From Vicinamibacteraceae bacterium (GTDB taxonomy: Bacteria; Planctomycetota; Phycisphaerae; Phycisphaerales; UBA5793), in the NCBI GenBank assembly GCA_011525805.1, contig WYBR01000083.1, positions 50,557 to 114,556 of the forward strand: a stretch of 64,000 nucleotides of DNA, read 5' to 3'. The notes under the pieces were generated by a model. The model was given only the letters and a program-made list of their open reading frames with translations, did not search any database and was not told the origin of the DNA. This document shows, piece after piece, positions 1 through 8,590 of the stretch. Both the position numbers and the translations under genes were made by a program. Positions within the stretch are counted from its first letter, which is position 1; each line of letters opens with the position of its first letter.

Positions 1-2402
1 CTGGGGAAGAAGGTGTGGATCGTTCCGCCGTAGTCCAACTCGCCCCACTGCGCGATCACCGGCGTGTTGCCGCTCTCCGGCCAGCCGCGCATGTCGAACT
101 CGTACCACCGGGCCCGCGCCCGCTGGTTGTTGACGTGGTGCACCGCCCAGAGCGAGCCGTTGCGCTGCATGCAACTCCAGAAGCGCGGCTCGAAGAGGAA
201 CGGCCGCGACGAAGAGCCCCGCTGCGGCGGCTGGTTCGGATAGGTGTACGTCGGAACCGTCAGGGTGTACGTCGTGCGGCTGTAGGTCCCGAAGGGATCG
301 CGCACGGCGTGGAAGATCACCGTCGTGTTCGTCGTCAACTCGGTGGACTGGAGGATGTACTGCCCCGGCGCGCTGGCGTCGTACATCACCGGGATGCCCA
401 TCGACTGCTGTCCCGCGCCGGTGATGAGTTCGTGCCGCGTCACCGGCGTGCCGCCGTTGAGGATCGACGCCTTGGTGATGAAGTACAGGAGGTACTTGTC
501 GGGGCCGAAGAAGTCCGCCGAGAGGAGCACGTTCTCATCGTCCACCGCCATGTTCGGCGAATCGATGTCGTTGTCGGAGATGCTCGTCACGTCCAGGCGA
601 TACTTCCACCAGTCATCGCGCGTGTTCGGGCTGCCCGTCTTGGAGACGGCGAGGAGGAACATCGAGCGGCCGTTGTCGCTGCGCTCGCACGCCATGGCGA
701 AGAACCGCTGGTGGTGCGGATCCCAGAGAGCCTCGGGATCGAAGACGAAGTTGTTCGCCCCGAGTTCGCCCCAGAAGCCGAAACTGTTCTCGATCTCGTC
801 GCGGAAGAGGTTGTTGCCCGTCTTGTCGAAGCAGGCGATCTGCCCGTTGACGATCGCGATGATGCGATCGGGTCCGACCGCGAGTTCCGGATCGGGAGGC
901 GTCCAGCCAGTGCTCGTCACGCCCTCGAAGCCGAAGTCCGGTCCGTCGCCGCCCGGCCCGTCGAAGGGTTCGAGCGCGACGTGGTTCGGATCCCAGATCG
1001 GCGGGATCGGAGTCTCGAGGTCCATCGGCCCGGGCTGGTACGCCAGCCGCTCGCCCTCCCAGGTGGTCGGCGCGACATCCAGCCCCGCCGGCACGCGCAC
1101 CGTCAGGTTGACCGACGTCTCATCGCCTTCGCGGGAGGCGCCGTTCCAGCAGACGGCCAGTCGCCCCGCGTCGTCAACGAGAAGGCGCGCCGCGCCCGTG
1201 GACGCCGTCATCGACTGGGCGCCATCGACGTGGGTGTTGACCACCGCCGCGTCGCCGAGGGCCTGGCCGTCGCCGTCAAGGAACCGGACCATCACACCCG
1301 CCCCGTGCCCGTCTCCTCCCGCCCCGTCGCTGTTGTAGACCACGGCATACTGATCGTCGCGCACGCGGACGATCCCCGCGCCGCTCTTCCAGCCGTTCGC
1401 GGCGGCAGCGGCCGTTACCGCTTCACCGGCCGGCTTGCCCTCGCGGTCGAATCTCTGCACGAGAATGTCGAAGCCGAGATCGGCCGACGCGTGCCACGCC
1501 GCCATGAATCCGCCGTCCGCCGTCGCGGCGAGTGAAGGCTCGATGTGATCCCGTCCATCCATCTCGTTGAGGACCATCTCGTCGCCGACGAGCGAGCCGT
1601 CGGCCGCCACCCGGCGCGCGATCACCGTGTTCGGGTTGTGCTGTGCGTCCGTGCGGCCCCAGGCAACGAGGAACTCTTCGCCCTGCCGGATGACCGTGGC
1701 GCAGGCATCCCTCCCGCTCTGGTCTTCGCTGAGCAGGAGTTCGCCGCTCGTCGGCGCGCCGTCCGCGCCGATGAGGCGCAGCATGACGCGGCCCCGACCC
1801 GCCGAATCATCGATCCAGACGATCGCCGCGCCGCCGCGGCCGTCATCGACGATCGCCGGCGCCATCTGGTGGCCCGCCTGCGTCTCGTTGACCGCGATCT
1901 CGGGGGAGGCATCCGCCAGGTCGCGGCTGAATCGGCGGGCGACGATGCCCGAGCCGCTCCCGTCCTGCCCGTGCGACTGCCAGACGAACCAGACGTTCTC
2001 ACCGCTTGAGGCGACGGCGGCGCACTCCTGCATGCTGCGCATGAACGCGTTGACAGGCGTCTCGCCGCCGACCGGACGGCCGAAGGCGTCAAAGCGCTGG
2101 GCGACAACGGCGTAACTGCCGTGCTCCTGGCGCCGGCTGTCCCACACGGCGACGAACCCGCCGCCCGGAAGGGCGGCCAGCGCGCCGCGATCCTGCGTGC
2201 TGCCCGTGAAGACGTTGGCCTGGGTTTCCAGGATCGGCCCGCTCAGAAGCGAATCGATCACCGACGGCGCTGCCGACCCGACCCGATCATCGACGAGGTT
2301 CGCGCCGGCCGCGACCGCCCCCCCGACGAAGCCGAAGCCCACCAGCAGGGCCATGCACCCGCACGAACGCGCGATCCGCTCCAACCGATTCCTCCGCTGC
2401 AT
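1..2402 (-). CDS. Large secreted repeat protein, C-terminus cut off by window edge
   Basis: The frame is open from an ATG at 2402 to the left edge of the window (about 800 codons), so the gene is incomplete at its 3' end. GGAGG lies about 8 bases before the ATG. Residues 1-32 form a signal peptide (MQRRNRLERIARS then a hydrophobic run ending GGAVAAG). The first half carries repeated units of the type 'GGGFVAVWDS...VVAQRFDAFGRPVGGETPVN', like beta-propeller/extracellular repeat proteins. The second half resembles the protein at 3198-4685: 'DRIIAIVNGQIACFDKTGN' matches 'DVLAITNFNILVFDRDGN' there, and 'RNGSLWAVHHV...ARWYEFDMRGWP' matches 'RNGSLWTAHDI...VQWYEIKLNGWP'. It is therefore a longer paralogue of that gene. 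Probable role is extracellular or surface; no catalytic motif was recognised. Long plus-strand frames over this region are antisense shadows. Confidence 0.85.
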   Translation of the reverse strand, partial: MQRRNRLERIARSCGCMALLVGFGFVGGAVAAGANLVDDRVGSAAPSVIDSLLSGPILETQANVFTGSTQDRGALAALPGGGFVAVWDSRRQEHGSYAVVAQRFDAFGRPVGGETPVNAFMRSMQECAAVASSGENVWFVWQSHGQDGSGSGIVARRFSRDLADASPEIAVNETQAGHQMAPAIVDDGRGGAAIVWIDDSAGRGRVMLRLIGADGAPTSGELLLSEDQSGRDACATVIRQGEEFLVAWGRTDAQHNPNTVIARRVAADGSLVGDEMVLNEMDGRDHIEPSLAATADGGFMAAWHASADLGFDILVQRFDREGKPAGEAVTAAAAANGWKSGAGIVRVRDDQYAVVYNSDGAGGDGHGAGVMVRFLDGDGQALGDAAVVNTHVDGAQSMTASTGAARLLVDDAGRLAVCWNGASREGDETSVNLTVRVPAGLDVAPTTWEGERLAYQPGPMDLETPIPPIWDPNHVALEPFDGPGGDGPDFGFEGVTSTGWTPPDPELAVGPDRIIAIVNGQIACFDKTGNNLFRDEIENSFGFWGELGANNFVFDPEALWDPHHQRFFAMACERSDNGRSMFLLAVSKTGSPNTRDDWWKYRLDVTSISDNDIDSPNMAVDDENVLLSADFFGPDKYLLYFITKASILNGGTPVTRHELITGAGQQSMGIPVMYDASAPGQYILQSTELTTNTTVIFHAVRDPFGTYSRTTYTLTVPTYTYPNQPPQRGSSSRPFLFEPRFWSCMQRNGSLWAVHHVNNQRARARWYEFDMRGWPESGNTPVIAQWGELDYGGTIHTFFP

Positions 2403-2662
2403 CTGGCTGTCCTCCGTGTGTGGATGAGGTGGCTGTGGCCGGCGACCCGTTCACACGAGGCGCGGCTCCTATCTAACCGTCGACCCCCCTCCCCGTTATG
2501 CACGAAAACGGGAAAAACCCGCCGATTCGCACCACTGGGGGGGCGGGCGACGCCGGGGAGAGGGCCCAAAGTGGAGGTCGATAAGTCGCGTTCAGGCGAA
2601 TGCCTCCGCCGGGGCGGGTGCCTTGGCGAGTCGCCGCAGTCCGAACCGGGCGGAGGCAAAAA

Positions 2663-2735
2663 TGGCCAGAGCCGGACTTGAACCGGCGACCCCAGCATTT
2701 TCAGTGCTGTGCTCTACCAACTGAGCTATCTGGCC
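2663..2735 (-). tRNA. tRNA-Phe (anticodon GAA)
   Basis: The minus strand reads GGCCAGA (acceptor), D arm with AGTTGGTAGAGC, anticodon stem CAGCA/TGCTG around loop CTGAAAA with anticodon GAA, a GGGTC variable loop, T arm GCCGG-TTCAAGT-CCGGC, TCTGGCC and discriminator A. All stems pair fully. No CCA is encoded; the sequence after A73 is TTTTTGCC, so CCA must be added post-transcriptionally. Confidence 0.97.
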
Positions 2736-2746
2736 GCAATGCAAAG

Positions 2747-2774
2747 AGAATACGCCCGGCCCCGGCACGGTCAA
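2747..2774 (-). promoter_or_regulatory. Sigma-70-type promoter of tRNA-Phe
   Basis: On the minus strand TTGACC (2774-2769) and TATTCT (2752-2747) are separated by 16 bases, and the -10 lies 11 bases before the first tRNA base. This is close to the TTGACA/TATAAT consensus and correctly placed for the tRNA. Confidence 0.6.
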
Positions 2775-2978
2775 GTCGCACCACCAATCGAGCGTGCTTC
2801 GCTTGCCCCGGGCCGCAGCACGGCGCGCCGGCGCAGTGAAGTGAAAGTCGTCCCTTCTCCGGGTGTTTCCTGCCGCTCGGCCACGCCGAGCACATCGCGG
2901 GCCCCTGTTGCCCCTGCCGGTCTGGACCACGCTCCCGCCCTGCGGGCACAGACATCGGCGCCCGCCAGCCTCGGGCTA

Positions 2979-3197
2979 CTACTCGATCACAACGCGACGG
3001 AAGTTCCCGGAGATGTTCTCCAACTCCGCCGCCTGGACCCAGACTTCGCCGAGCGGGACGGTGGCGGGCACGGTGAAGTACTTCACCGCCGTTCCCGCTT
3101 CGTCGGCGGTGTTGCTGCCGAGGAAGTAAACGGTTTCCGCAATTTCAAGTGTGACGCCGAGAGCCGGGATGTAGGTTGAGCCGCAGCCGGCGTGCGA
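2979..3197 (-). pseudogene. Orphaned C-terminal segment of the upstream secreted protein, beyond the in-frame TAG
   Basis: In frame with the gene ending at 3198, the sequence after its TAG encodes 72 more residues starting SHAGCGSTYIPALGVTLEIA and ending 'AAELENISGNFRRVVIE', then two consecutive TAG codons. The segment is protein-like, completes the domain begun by 'GNEVTLTVQGAAPGNLVRWY', and ends in the same style (N-x-x-R-V-x-x-E) as the other secreted proteins nearby. It has no start codon or ribosome binding site of its own, so it is best read as the displaced end of the upstream gene. Confidence 0.65.
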
Positions 3198-4685
3198 CTA
3201 GTACCAGCGCACCAGGTTGCCCGGCGCCGCGCCTTGAACGGTCAGCGTCACCTCGTTGCCGCGCGCAATCTCATCCGGCTCACACGTTTCGCACTCGTAT
3301 TCGATATCAAGAGTGAGTGACTTGTTGAGGTCGGTGCGCGTCAGCCAGGTCTTGCGCGTCTCCGTCGGCTCAAACCATTCGAGATGGCTCCACATCACGC
3401 CGGGGTAGTCGGGGTCTTCCTCCATGCAACTGAAGTCCGCCCAGCGCTCGTTCTGGCCCGAGGGCGAACCCGCGCTCTGCTTGAGGAGGAGGGGCGCGCG
3501 CAAGTCTCCGTCGTCATCGTACCACTTGCGGATGCGGCGGTAGATCGCGGGATGCTGTGAGGACGAAGACTGGTTGTAGGCGATCGCCATGTTGCCTTCG
3601 TCATCGGCGCGGATCGCCGGATGGAACACACTCGTCGCCGAATCGGGAGGCTCGATGAGCCCGCTGTGCTCCAGAGTCGGATCAAAGTCCGTCACAGGCC
3701 AGCCGTTGAGTTTGATTTCGTACCACTGGACCTGGCACTGGTCGGTGCCCGTCACCCCGATGTCATGTGCGGTCCACAGGGAGCCGTTGCGGTAGATGGG
3801 CCACTTGAAGTCGTGGCCGGACGTGTGATTGAGGGTCGCGTTGCCCGGGATGGGGATCGAGCGAGGACAACTGCGGTAATCCGGCACCGTCAGGTCGAAG
3901 TGGTCGAGCGTGTCCTCCGCCGTATTAAGGGCGTAGAGCCGGACCATGTTGTTCATTGTCTGGCCCTCCCGGCTCTTGTGCGAATCCGTGATGAAGGAGC
4001 CATAGCCGGAGTTGATCTGCTCATACTCGCGAACACAGCCAATCATGCGAAGGTACGAATCGTCTTGTCCGGAGATAGGACTGATGGAAAACGAGTTCAA
4101 ATCAGGAGGCGGCCCACCGTCGAGCAGCTCAGCCTTGTCGATATGGAGGATCTCAGCCTTTCCGGCACCACCGCCCACCCGGACGTAGGTGACAAAGACA
4201 GCGTCTTCGCTCACACTCATGCTCGGATAATCGCAGTTGTTCGGCGGATCCCACTCAAAAGCATGCCACCTTTCGGCGGTATGCAAATCGAATACCTCCG
4301 TCGTAGACACTGTCATTCCAAGATTGCCAGTTCCCGTCAGGGCAGCCATGAACCAGCGCTCTGAAATCGAATCAAAAACGCAAAACACATCCGCAATAAA
4401 CTCAAGGTCAAACTCGGCAAAGAAGAGAAGGGGAACCCTTGAACGCTCAAGATTCACGTTTCCGTCGCGATCAAAGACGAGAATGTTGAAGTTCGTAATT
4501 GCGAGGACGTCCGCGCCTTGAATGACAATCCCGCAATCGGCTCCTCGGCTATCGTTGACGAATGAATCCGCCGCAACTGCAAAGTCGACCGGCCGACCGC
4601 ACTCTTGCGCCTGGGCAACCATGACGACGAATGTGCAGGCCGTGAACGTCGCAATGGGGAGAACCGACGGGAGGATGGATCGCAT
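3198..4685 (-). CDS. Secreted protein, paralogue of the 1-2402 gene, probably truncated by an in-frame TAG
   Basis: This frame encodes 495 residues with an N-terminal signal peptide (hydrophobic stretch ending VVMVAQAQEC). The body reads as an extracellular beta-rich protein and shares the 'RNGSLW..H' and 'WYE...GWP' segments with the gene at 1-2402. Near the end, 'CETCEPDEIARGNEVTL' begins a C-terminal beta-sandwich-like domain. The frame stops at TAG 3200-3198 directly after 'GNLVRWY', but the same frame continues with a plausible 72-residue remainder of that domain (separate entry). A single base change from a Tyr codon would explain the stop. Expression of the short form, stop readthrough and sequencing error are all possible. 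No enzyme signature was recognised. Confidence 0.75.
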   Translation of the reverse strand: MRSILPSVLPIATFTACTFVVMVAQAQECGRPVDFAVAADSFVNDSRGADCGIVIQGADVLAITNFNILVFDRDGNVNLERSRVPLLFFAEFDLEFIADVFCVFDSISERWFMAALTGTGNLGMTVSTTEVFDLHTAERWHAFEWDPPNNCDYPSMSVSEDAVFVTYVRVGGGAGKAEILHIDKAELLDGGPPPDLNSFSISPISGQDDSYLRMIGCVREYEQINSGYGSFITDSHKSREGQTMNNMVRLYALNTAEDTLDHFDLTVPDYRSCPRSIPIPGNATLNHTSGHDFKWPIYRNGSLWTAHDIGVTGTDQCQVQWYEIKLNGWPVTDFDPTLEHSGLIEPPDSATSVFHPAIRADDEGNMAIAYNQSSSSQHPAIYRRIRKWYDDDGDLRAPLLLKQSAGSPSGQNERWADFSCMEEDPDYPGVMWSHLEWFEPTETRKTWLTRTDLNKSLTLDIEYECETCEPDEIARGNEVTLTVQGAAPGNLVRWY

Positions 4686-4754
4686 GGAGCACTCTCTCTA
4701 TGGCAGCCGAATCTGAAGTGATAATTGGGCCGGTGAAGCGCTTGCGCTCGACGA

Positions 4755-5156
4755 TTAATCTATTTCAACGACGTTGCTCGTGAGGCACCCAGCTCCCGGA
4801 AACGTCAACGCCTGAAGGAACCCTCCACAGGCTCGCTGACTCGCGATTCCTTCGAAGACAGCGAAACCGAACTCGTCCGCATTGCGGGCGTCGACGGCGC
4901 GAATGTTTCGCCGGCCCAAGCCAAGCTCAACTCCTTCGCAGTACTGCCAAAACGGAATGCGGAAGGAGCCCGTCTCAGAGGCGAAGAGAAGCCAAACTCC
5001 ATCGCGGGGAGGCGCGCCGCTCACCTCCGCCCTCAACATTCCGGGACAACTGCCCTCCAGCGTCAGGACGGGTTCGTATTGAGCCATCGCCGGCGCGGCC
5101 CATAGCGCCGCGCCCAAGCCCCACAGGGCCACCCTGAATGAGCCTCTCGGTTTCAT
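4755..5156 (-). CDS. Small secreted protein with a cysteine-rich module (tandem copy 1)
   Basis: 133 residues from the ATG at 5156, which lies 6 bases after AAGGAG. An ATG directly abutting AAGGAG at 5162 is a less likely start because the twin gene has ACG there. Signal peptide MKPRGSFRVALWGLGAALW ends near APAMAQ. The mature part has spaced motifs SCPG, GAPP, LLFASETGSFRIP, CEG..LGLGRRN, ACGGFLQAL and C-LTSNVVEID. It is a near duplicate of 5272-5679, and the same module forms the C-terminus of the protein at 26237-28069. Conserved cysteines suggest disulphides outside the cytoplasm. Function unknown. Confidence 0.8.
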   Translation of the reverse strand: MKPRGSFRVALWGLGAALWAAPAMAQYEPVLTLEGSCPGMLRAEVSGAPPRDGVWLLFASETGSFRIPFWQYCEGVELGLGRRNIRAVDARNADEFGFAVFEGIASQRACGGFLQALTFPGAGCLTSNVVEID

Positions 5157-5271
5157 GACCATCTCCTTTCCGCCCGCGTCACTGAGATTGCACACGCTCG
5201 CCCCTGCTTCACCACGGCCAGTCATCAGGGATTTGACCCTGTTTTCGCCGCCCGCTTTCCGGCCCGACCTC

Positions 5272-5679
5272 TCATTCAATCCGGACAACATTAGTCGTGT
5301 CGCATCCAGCAATTGGCGAGGTCAGCGCTTGAAGGTAGCCACCACACGCGAACGGGCCTGCCATTCCCTCGAAGACAACCATACCGAATTCGTCGGTATT
5401 CTGGGCGTCAACTTGCTGCAGATTTCGCCGCCCGAGGCCGAGGATAACACCTCCGCAATGCTGCGAGTACGGCGGAATTCGGAATGCGCCCGTCTCCGAG
5501 GCAAAGAGCAGCAGAACCGTGCGACGTGGTGGAGCTCCGGTGACCTCCGCTCTCAATTTTCCCGGACAACTACCCTCCACCATCAGCACGGGTTCGTACT
5601 GCGCCATCGCCGGCGCAGCGCAGAGCGCCGCCGCGACAAAGCCCCACAGGGCCAGCCTGAATGAGCCTCTCGGTTTCAT
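5272..5679 (-). CDS. Small secreted protein with a cysteine-rich module (tandem copy 2)
   Basis: 135 residues from the ATG at 5679, preceded by AAAGGAG with 6 bases spacing. Signal peptide MKPRGSFRLALWGFVAAAL ends near APAMAQYEP. The mature part follows the same plan as the neighbouring copy: SCPG, GAPP, LLLFASETGAFRIPP, CGG..LGLGRRN, ACGGYLQAL, C-TTNVVRIE. The similarity continues through the ribosome binding site and about 40 bases of leader, so the two genes arose by tandem duplication. No known enzyme motif; extracellular location is inferred from the signal peptide. Confidence 0.8.
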   Translation of the reverse strand: MKPRGSFRLALWGFVAAALCAAPAMAQYEPVLMVEGSCPGKLRAEVTGAPPRRTVLLLFASETGAFRIPPYSQHCGGVILGLGRRNLQQVDAQNTDEFGMVVFEGMAGPFACGGYLQALTSPIAGCDTTNVVRIE

Positions 5680-6106
5680 GACCGTCTCCTTTCCGCCCCC
5701 GTCATTGAGATTGTACACTCTCGCCCCAGCCGTCCTTAAGAACGCCTCACAGAATGAGCCGTCCGGGTCGGTGGCACAGGCTTTCGAGCCTGTACGATCG
5801 TGCAGGCTGGAAAGCCTGCACCACCATTCTGTGAGCCGCCCTTGCGGATGCAGCAGGCGACCTCGGCAGCGGGCTCGCCGGCGAAGTCACTCCCCGTGAA
5901 CAGTCTGTCCGATCCAGCGGCCGCTGCAAAGTGGAAATCAGCGCAAAACGTTCAGATATCCCAGGGACGCTCTCTCCCAGCCGGATTCCATCGCATCGGA
6001 GCGTCGCGCCGGCGCCCCGCGGTGATTTATCTACTCCGCCTCCATCTGCGCGCTGGGCTTGCGCACATCACATGGCCCCGGCGTCCCAGCCCTATCATCC
6101 CCGCCC
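5680..6106. other. Intergenic region with no gene
   Basis: A 427-base region between a minus-strand secreted-protein gene and the plus-strand ketosynthase gene. Apart from the palindromic repeat at 5748-5833 nothing recognisable was found, and the short frames here have no protein-like character. Promoters for both flanking genes are expected here but no convincing -35/-10 pair was seen. Confidence 0.5.
5748..5833. repeat. Nested palindromic intergenic repeat (REP-like)
   Basis: The outer arms CACAGAATG (5748-5756) and CATTCTGTG (5825-5833) are perfect inverted repeats. Between them lies a near-perfect 56-base palindrome (5770-5825) whose halves GGTGGCACAGGCTTTCGAGC and GCTGGAAAGCCTGCACCACC pair, each half itself being a CAGGCT..AGCCTG hairpin. 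This structure is typical of dispersed palindromic elements mobilised by TnpA-REP/RAYT enzymes, though no such enzyme is in the window. Confidence 0.65.
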
Positions 6107-7282
6107 ATGTCCTTGCCGACCGTCTGGATCACGGGTGTCGGCCTGCTCACGCCTCTGGGCAACTCAGCGTGGGAGACGCTGCGCGCGCTTTTCGCTGGGC
6201 GAACCATCACCGATCGACTTGACCGCCTCACCGAGCCGATCAGCGCCGAGCAGATCATCCGGGGGACCGGCGCCATCGCGGATGCCCGCCACGGCAGCGG
6301 CGATCCGGCGGCGGGCCTCGCCCTCCGCGCCCTTCATGAAGCGATCACCAGCGCCGGCCTCGCCGCCGCCGATCTGGCGACGACGCCGATCATCCTCGCC
6401 TCGAGCAAGGGGGCGATCTCAGCCCTGCTCGATTCGATGCGATCGCGCGATGCGGCGACGCTCGGGCCGCACGGCCTGCTCAGTTCGCTCATCCGGTCGC
6501 GGACGGGCGCGCCCTGCTGCCGCGCCGTGGTTGCGGCGTGCGCCTCGGGGTTGGTGGCGCTTGATCACGCCCTGCGGATGCTTCGTCGCGGCGAATGTGA
6601 TCGTGCGGCGGTGGTGGCCGTCGAGGCGTCGCTCATCCCCCTCCTGATGCACAGTTACCGGCGGCTGGGCGTGCTGGCGCCGCTCACGCCGCGCGGCTAC
6701 CGCGCGCGGCCGCTGGATCGGCGTCGCTGCGGCTTCACGCTCACCGACCTGGCCGCGGCCGTGATTCTCGAGTCGCGCCCGCCGGCCCGACGACGCCCCT
6801 CAGCCGCCACGCTCGCGCCGACGAGGTTGCTCGGCGTGCGCACGGCGGCCGAGGCGCACCACGTCATCAAGTCGCCGGCCGATTCCGAGGCGCTGGGGCG
6901 CCTCTCGAACTGGGCGCTGCGCGACTGCGGCCCGATCGACCTGCTCCACCCGCACGCGACGGGGACGGTGGAGAACGACGAAGCGGAACTGCGCCTTCAC
7001 GCCCAGGCCCTCGGCCCGCGAGCCGAGGAGACGCCGGCGTACGCGGTGAAGGGCGCGCTCGGCCACGGCCTGGGCGCGGCGGGTTTGGCGAGCGTCGTGG
7101 TGGCGGCGCTGATTGGCCGGTGCGGCCGCGTGCCGCCCATGCCCTGGCTCGACGATCCGATCACCACGCCGCTGCGCCTCTTCCGCGAAGGGATGAAGGG
7201 CGAGTTTCGCCGGCACGCGGTCTTCGCGAGCGGGTTTGGAGGTCACTGCGCTGCGGCCGTCATTGAGACGCTGACCGACTGA
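6107..7282 (+). CDS. Beta-ketoacyl synthase (KAS/FabF-like)
   Basis: 391 residues from ATG 6107 (MSLPTVWITGVGLLTPLG), the usual N-terminus of ketosynthases; the longer open frame upstream is not protein-like. The Cys-His-His set is present: nucleophile Cys in VVAACASGLVALDHA (near 143), first His in HPHATGTVENDEAE (near 281), second His in KGALGHGLGAAG (near 319). It should condense an acyl thioester with malonyl-ACP. It stands alone with no ACP, ketoreductase or acyltransferase beside it, and is diverged from housekeeping FabF (C-A-S instead of C-S-S), so a specialised lipid or polyketide role is possible. It faces dapL with an 18-base gap. Confidence 0.85.
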   Translation: MSLPTVWITGVGLLTPLGNSAWETLRALFAGRTITDRLDRLTEPISAEQIIRGTGAIADARHGSGDPAAGLALRALHEAITSAGLAAADLATTPIILASSKGAISALLDSMRSRDAATLGPHGLLSSLIRSRTGAPCCRAVVAACASGLVALDHALRMLRRGECDRAAVVAVEASLIPLLMHSYRRLGVLAPLTPRGYRARPLDRRRCGFTLTDLAAAVILESRPPARRRPSAATLAPTRLLGVRTAAEAHHVIKSPADSEALGRLSNWALRDCGPIDLLHPHATGTVENDEAELRLHAQALGPRAEETPAYAVKGALGHGLGAAGLASVVVAALIGRCGRVPPMPWLDDPITTPLRLFREGMKGEFRRHAVFASGFGGHCAAAVIETLTD

Positions 7283-7300
7283 CGCCGGACGCGGGCGGGG

Positions 7301-8497
7301 CTACCACTTGAGCGCCTTAAGCCGCCGGATCACCTCCGCGATGCGATCAACCTCAACGGTGAGGGCGGCGCGGAAGTAGTGGTTGGCGCTGGGCGCAAAG
7401 CCCCCGCCGGGCACGAAGACGACGTTCGCCTCCTCGAGGCATCGGGTGCAGAACGCGAAGGAGTCATACCCCTTCGGGCACGGCGCCCAGACGAAGAACG
7501 AAGCGCTGGGAGGCCGGACGTTGACGCCGATGGAGCGCAGCCCCTCGCACAGGACATCGCGCCGCTGCCGATAGGTCTCCCGCATCGCCGCCACTTCGGG
7601 ATGCTCACTGTGATCGAGCGCGACGGCCCCGGCCTGCTGGATGGCGTTGAACTGGCCCGAGTCGCAGTTGCCCTTTACGGCGCCGAGAGCCGCGACAACC
7701 TCAGGATGCCCGACTGCGAAGGCGATGCGCCAGCCCGTCATGTTGAAGGTCTTGCTGAGCGAGTGGAACTCGATGCCGTGGAACTCGTCGAGGCTCAGTC
7801 CCGGAACCTGCCACATCGAGGGGGGCTTCACTTCGAAGAAGACCTCGCTGTAAGCGTTGTCGGAAGCGAGGATGATGTCGTGCTCGGCGCAGAGGCGGGC
7901 CGCTTTCGCGTAGAAGTCGAGGTCAGCGACGGCGGCGGTCGGGTTGCCGGGATGATTCACCCACATGAGCCGGGCGCGCTCCAGCGCGGCGGGCTCGATG
8001 GCGTCGAGGTCGGGCAGCCAGCGGCGCTGCTCTGTGAGGGGCATCTCGATGTACTCGGCCCCGGCGAAAATGGCGCCGCTGCGGTACACGGGATAGCCGA
8101 TGTCCGCCCCGAGCACCGCGTCGCCCGGATTGACCACCGCCAGCGGCAGGTGCGCGATCCCGTCCTTCGAGCCGATGCACGTGAGCAGGTGCCGATTGGG
8201 ATCGACTGTCAGGCCGAAGCGCCGCTTGAGGAAGCGAGACGCGGCCTGGCGAAAGTCGGGATGCCCCGCGTCGAAGGGATAAGGATGGTTGCGCGGATCG
8301 CGGATCGCCTCGGCCATGGCGTCGATGATGAATGGCGGCGTGGGGCGATCGGGATCGCCCACGCCGAGATTGATCACGTCCGCGCCGGCCGCGATCTTCG
8401 CGCGGCGCTTGCGGTCGATCTCGATGAAGAGATAGGGCGGCAGGTCGAGGAGGCGCTGCGAGCGGATAGGGCGCTTGTGCGTCGCGGTGAGGGACAT
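7301..8497 (-). CDS. dapL: LL-diaminopimelate aminotransferase
   Basis: 398 residues, fold type I PLP aminotransferase. VINLGVGDPDRPTPP near the N-terminus, WVNHPGNPTAA and SLSKTFNMTGWR (PLP lysine near 247) are typical of the DapL branch, which converts tetrahydrodipicolinate directly to LL-diaminopimelate in lysine and peptidoglycan-precursor synthesis. An alanine/aspartate-type class I aminotransferase is the alternative, but 'GSKDGIAHLPLAVVNPGD' and 'GYPVYRSGAIFAGA' favour DapL. Start at MSLTATHKRP. No other lysine gene is adjacent. Confidence 0.85.
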   Translation of the reverse strand: MSLTATHKRPIRSQRLLDLPPYLFIEIDRKRRAKIAAGADVINLGVGDPDRPTPPFIIDAMAEAIRDPRNHPYPFDAGHPDFRQAASRFLKRRFGLTVDPNRHLLTCIGSKDGIAHLPLAVVNPGDAVLGADIGYPVYRSGAIFAGAEYIEMPLTEQRRWLPDLDAIEPAALERARLMWVNHPGNPTAAVADLDFYAKAARLCAEHDIILASDNAYSEVFFEVKPPSMWQVPGLSLDEFHGIEFHSLSKTFNMTGWRIAFAVGHPEVVAALGAVKGNCDSGQFNAIQQAGAVALDHSEHPEVAAMRETYRQRRDVLCEGLRSIGVNVRPPSASFFVWAPCPKGYDSFAFCTRCLEEANVVFVPGGGFAPSANHYFRAALTVEVDRIAEVIRRLKALKW

Positions 8498-8590
8498 GCG
8501 TGCCGGGCTCCGAAAATTCCGATGGTTGGGACGGCGGCGGCGATCTTCGGGGCCGAGACCCCGCGGTGCTCGCCCGCCGACGGGATCGGC

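Noticed and set aside
15..1535. Long plus-strand open frame over the left end
   Set aside because: It is the codon-aligned antisense of the secreted protein; its translation is rich in Arg/Val/Ala with no family motif, while the minus strand has a signal peptide and matches its paralogue.
2592..2955. Short minus-strand frames over tRNA-Phe
   Set aside because: They run through the tRNA gene and its promoter and have no protein-like character.
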